DNA from: Nitrosotalea sp.
GTDB taxonomy: Archaea; Thermoproteota; Nitrososphaeria; Nitrososphaerales; Nitrosopumilaceae
Length of the DNA: 6,382 bases
Direction: 5' to 3'
Assembly (NCBI GenBank): GCA_031296345.1
Contig: JARLFW010000174.1
Coordinates: 1-6,382, forward strand
Both the position numbers and the translations under genes were made by a program. Shown here piece by piece: positions 6,302-6,382 of the stretch. A model generated the notes under the pieces. It was not told where the DNA came from. It worked only from the letters and a program-made list of their open reading frames with translations, and did no database searches. Position 1 is the first letter of the stretch. Every line of letters begins with the position of its first letter.

Positions 6302-6382
6302 AATTTTTCCATTTGGTTTGCATATGGAACCAGTTGGCTCTGCTAAAGTATTACCACAAGCCTTGCATGTAACTATTGAAGA
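6284..6382 (-). CDS. C-terminus of an unrecognised small cysteine-containing protein
   Basis: The minus strand is open from the window edge at 6382 to a TAG at 6286-6284, giving 32 residues that include IVTCKACGNTLAEPTGSICK. The other two minus-strand frames contain stops within the first 40 bases. A CxxC pair (TCKACG) and a third cysteine suggest the end of a zinc-binding knuckle or ribbon, but the partner residues and the N-terminus lie outside the window. The frame overlaps the 3' end of cobY by 18 bases, tail to tail. I do not recognise the family, and a chance open frame over such a short span cannot be excluded. Confidence 0.5.
   Translation of the reverse strand, partial: SSIVTCKACGNTLAEPTGSICKPNGKILGSAD
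6303..6308 (+). terminator. Possible T-run terminator after cobY
   Basis: ATTTTT at 6303-6308 follows the cobY stop codon by one base. Archaeal transcription commonly ends at short U-runs without a hairpin. The run is short, and it also lies within the convergent coding sequence on the other strand, so this is weak. Confidence 0.22.

Overview
The window looks like part of an AT-rich ammonia-oxidising archaeon, most likely a thaumarchaeote (Nitrososphaerota) of the Nitrosopumilus type. The evidence is the low GC content, TATA-box promoters sitting close to start codons, an archaeal-type aspartate-semialdehyde dehydrogenase, and the archaeal guanylyltransferase CobY where bacteria would have CobU. 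The lineage is an inference from gene style; no database was searched. The first ~150 bases do not fit. They are GC-rich and hold the start of a bacterial-looking PfkB sugar kinase, joined abruptly to a broken archaeal gene. This is most likely a chimeric contig end.

Left half, minus strand (read from 2009 down to ~150): asd, then an Lrp/AsnC regulator, then the first third of a heme O synthase (ctaB/COX10 type). asd is full length in one frame but carries an internal TAA stop just after its catalytic cysteine segment. The Lrp gene has a perfect 9-bp inverted repeat directly upstream, a likely autoregulatory operator. ctaB stops matching its family just before its first catalytic Asp-rich motif, where the foreign sequence begins.

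Right half, plus strand (2095-6301): a tight five-gene operon for the late steps of cobalamin synthesis, cobD-like, cobQ/cbiP, cbiB, cobS and cobY. Every junction overlaps by 4 to 8 bases. The CobD-like enzyme makes aminopropanol phosphate from threonine phosphate. CobQ amidates the corrin side chains. CbiB attaches the aminopropanol linker. CobY activates cobinamide phosphate with GTP, and CobS joins it to the alpha-ribazole moiety. The CobQ protein is unusual: it keeps the ATP-dependent synthetase domain and what looks like the extreme C-terminal helix, but lacks the glutaminase domain that normally supplies ammonia.

The asd and cob units diverge from an 85-bp promoter region. At the right edge, the end of a small cysteine-containing protein runs convergently and overlaps the end of cobY. 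No intergenic stretch exceeds 100 bases, and I see no RNA genes, CRISPR arrays or insertion sequences. Apart from the short CobQ and the two disrupted genes, this is ordinary core metabolism.
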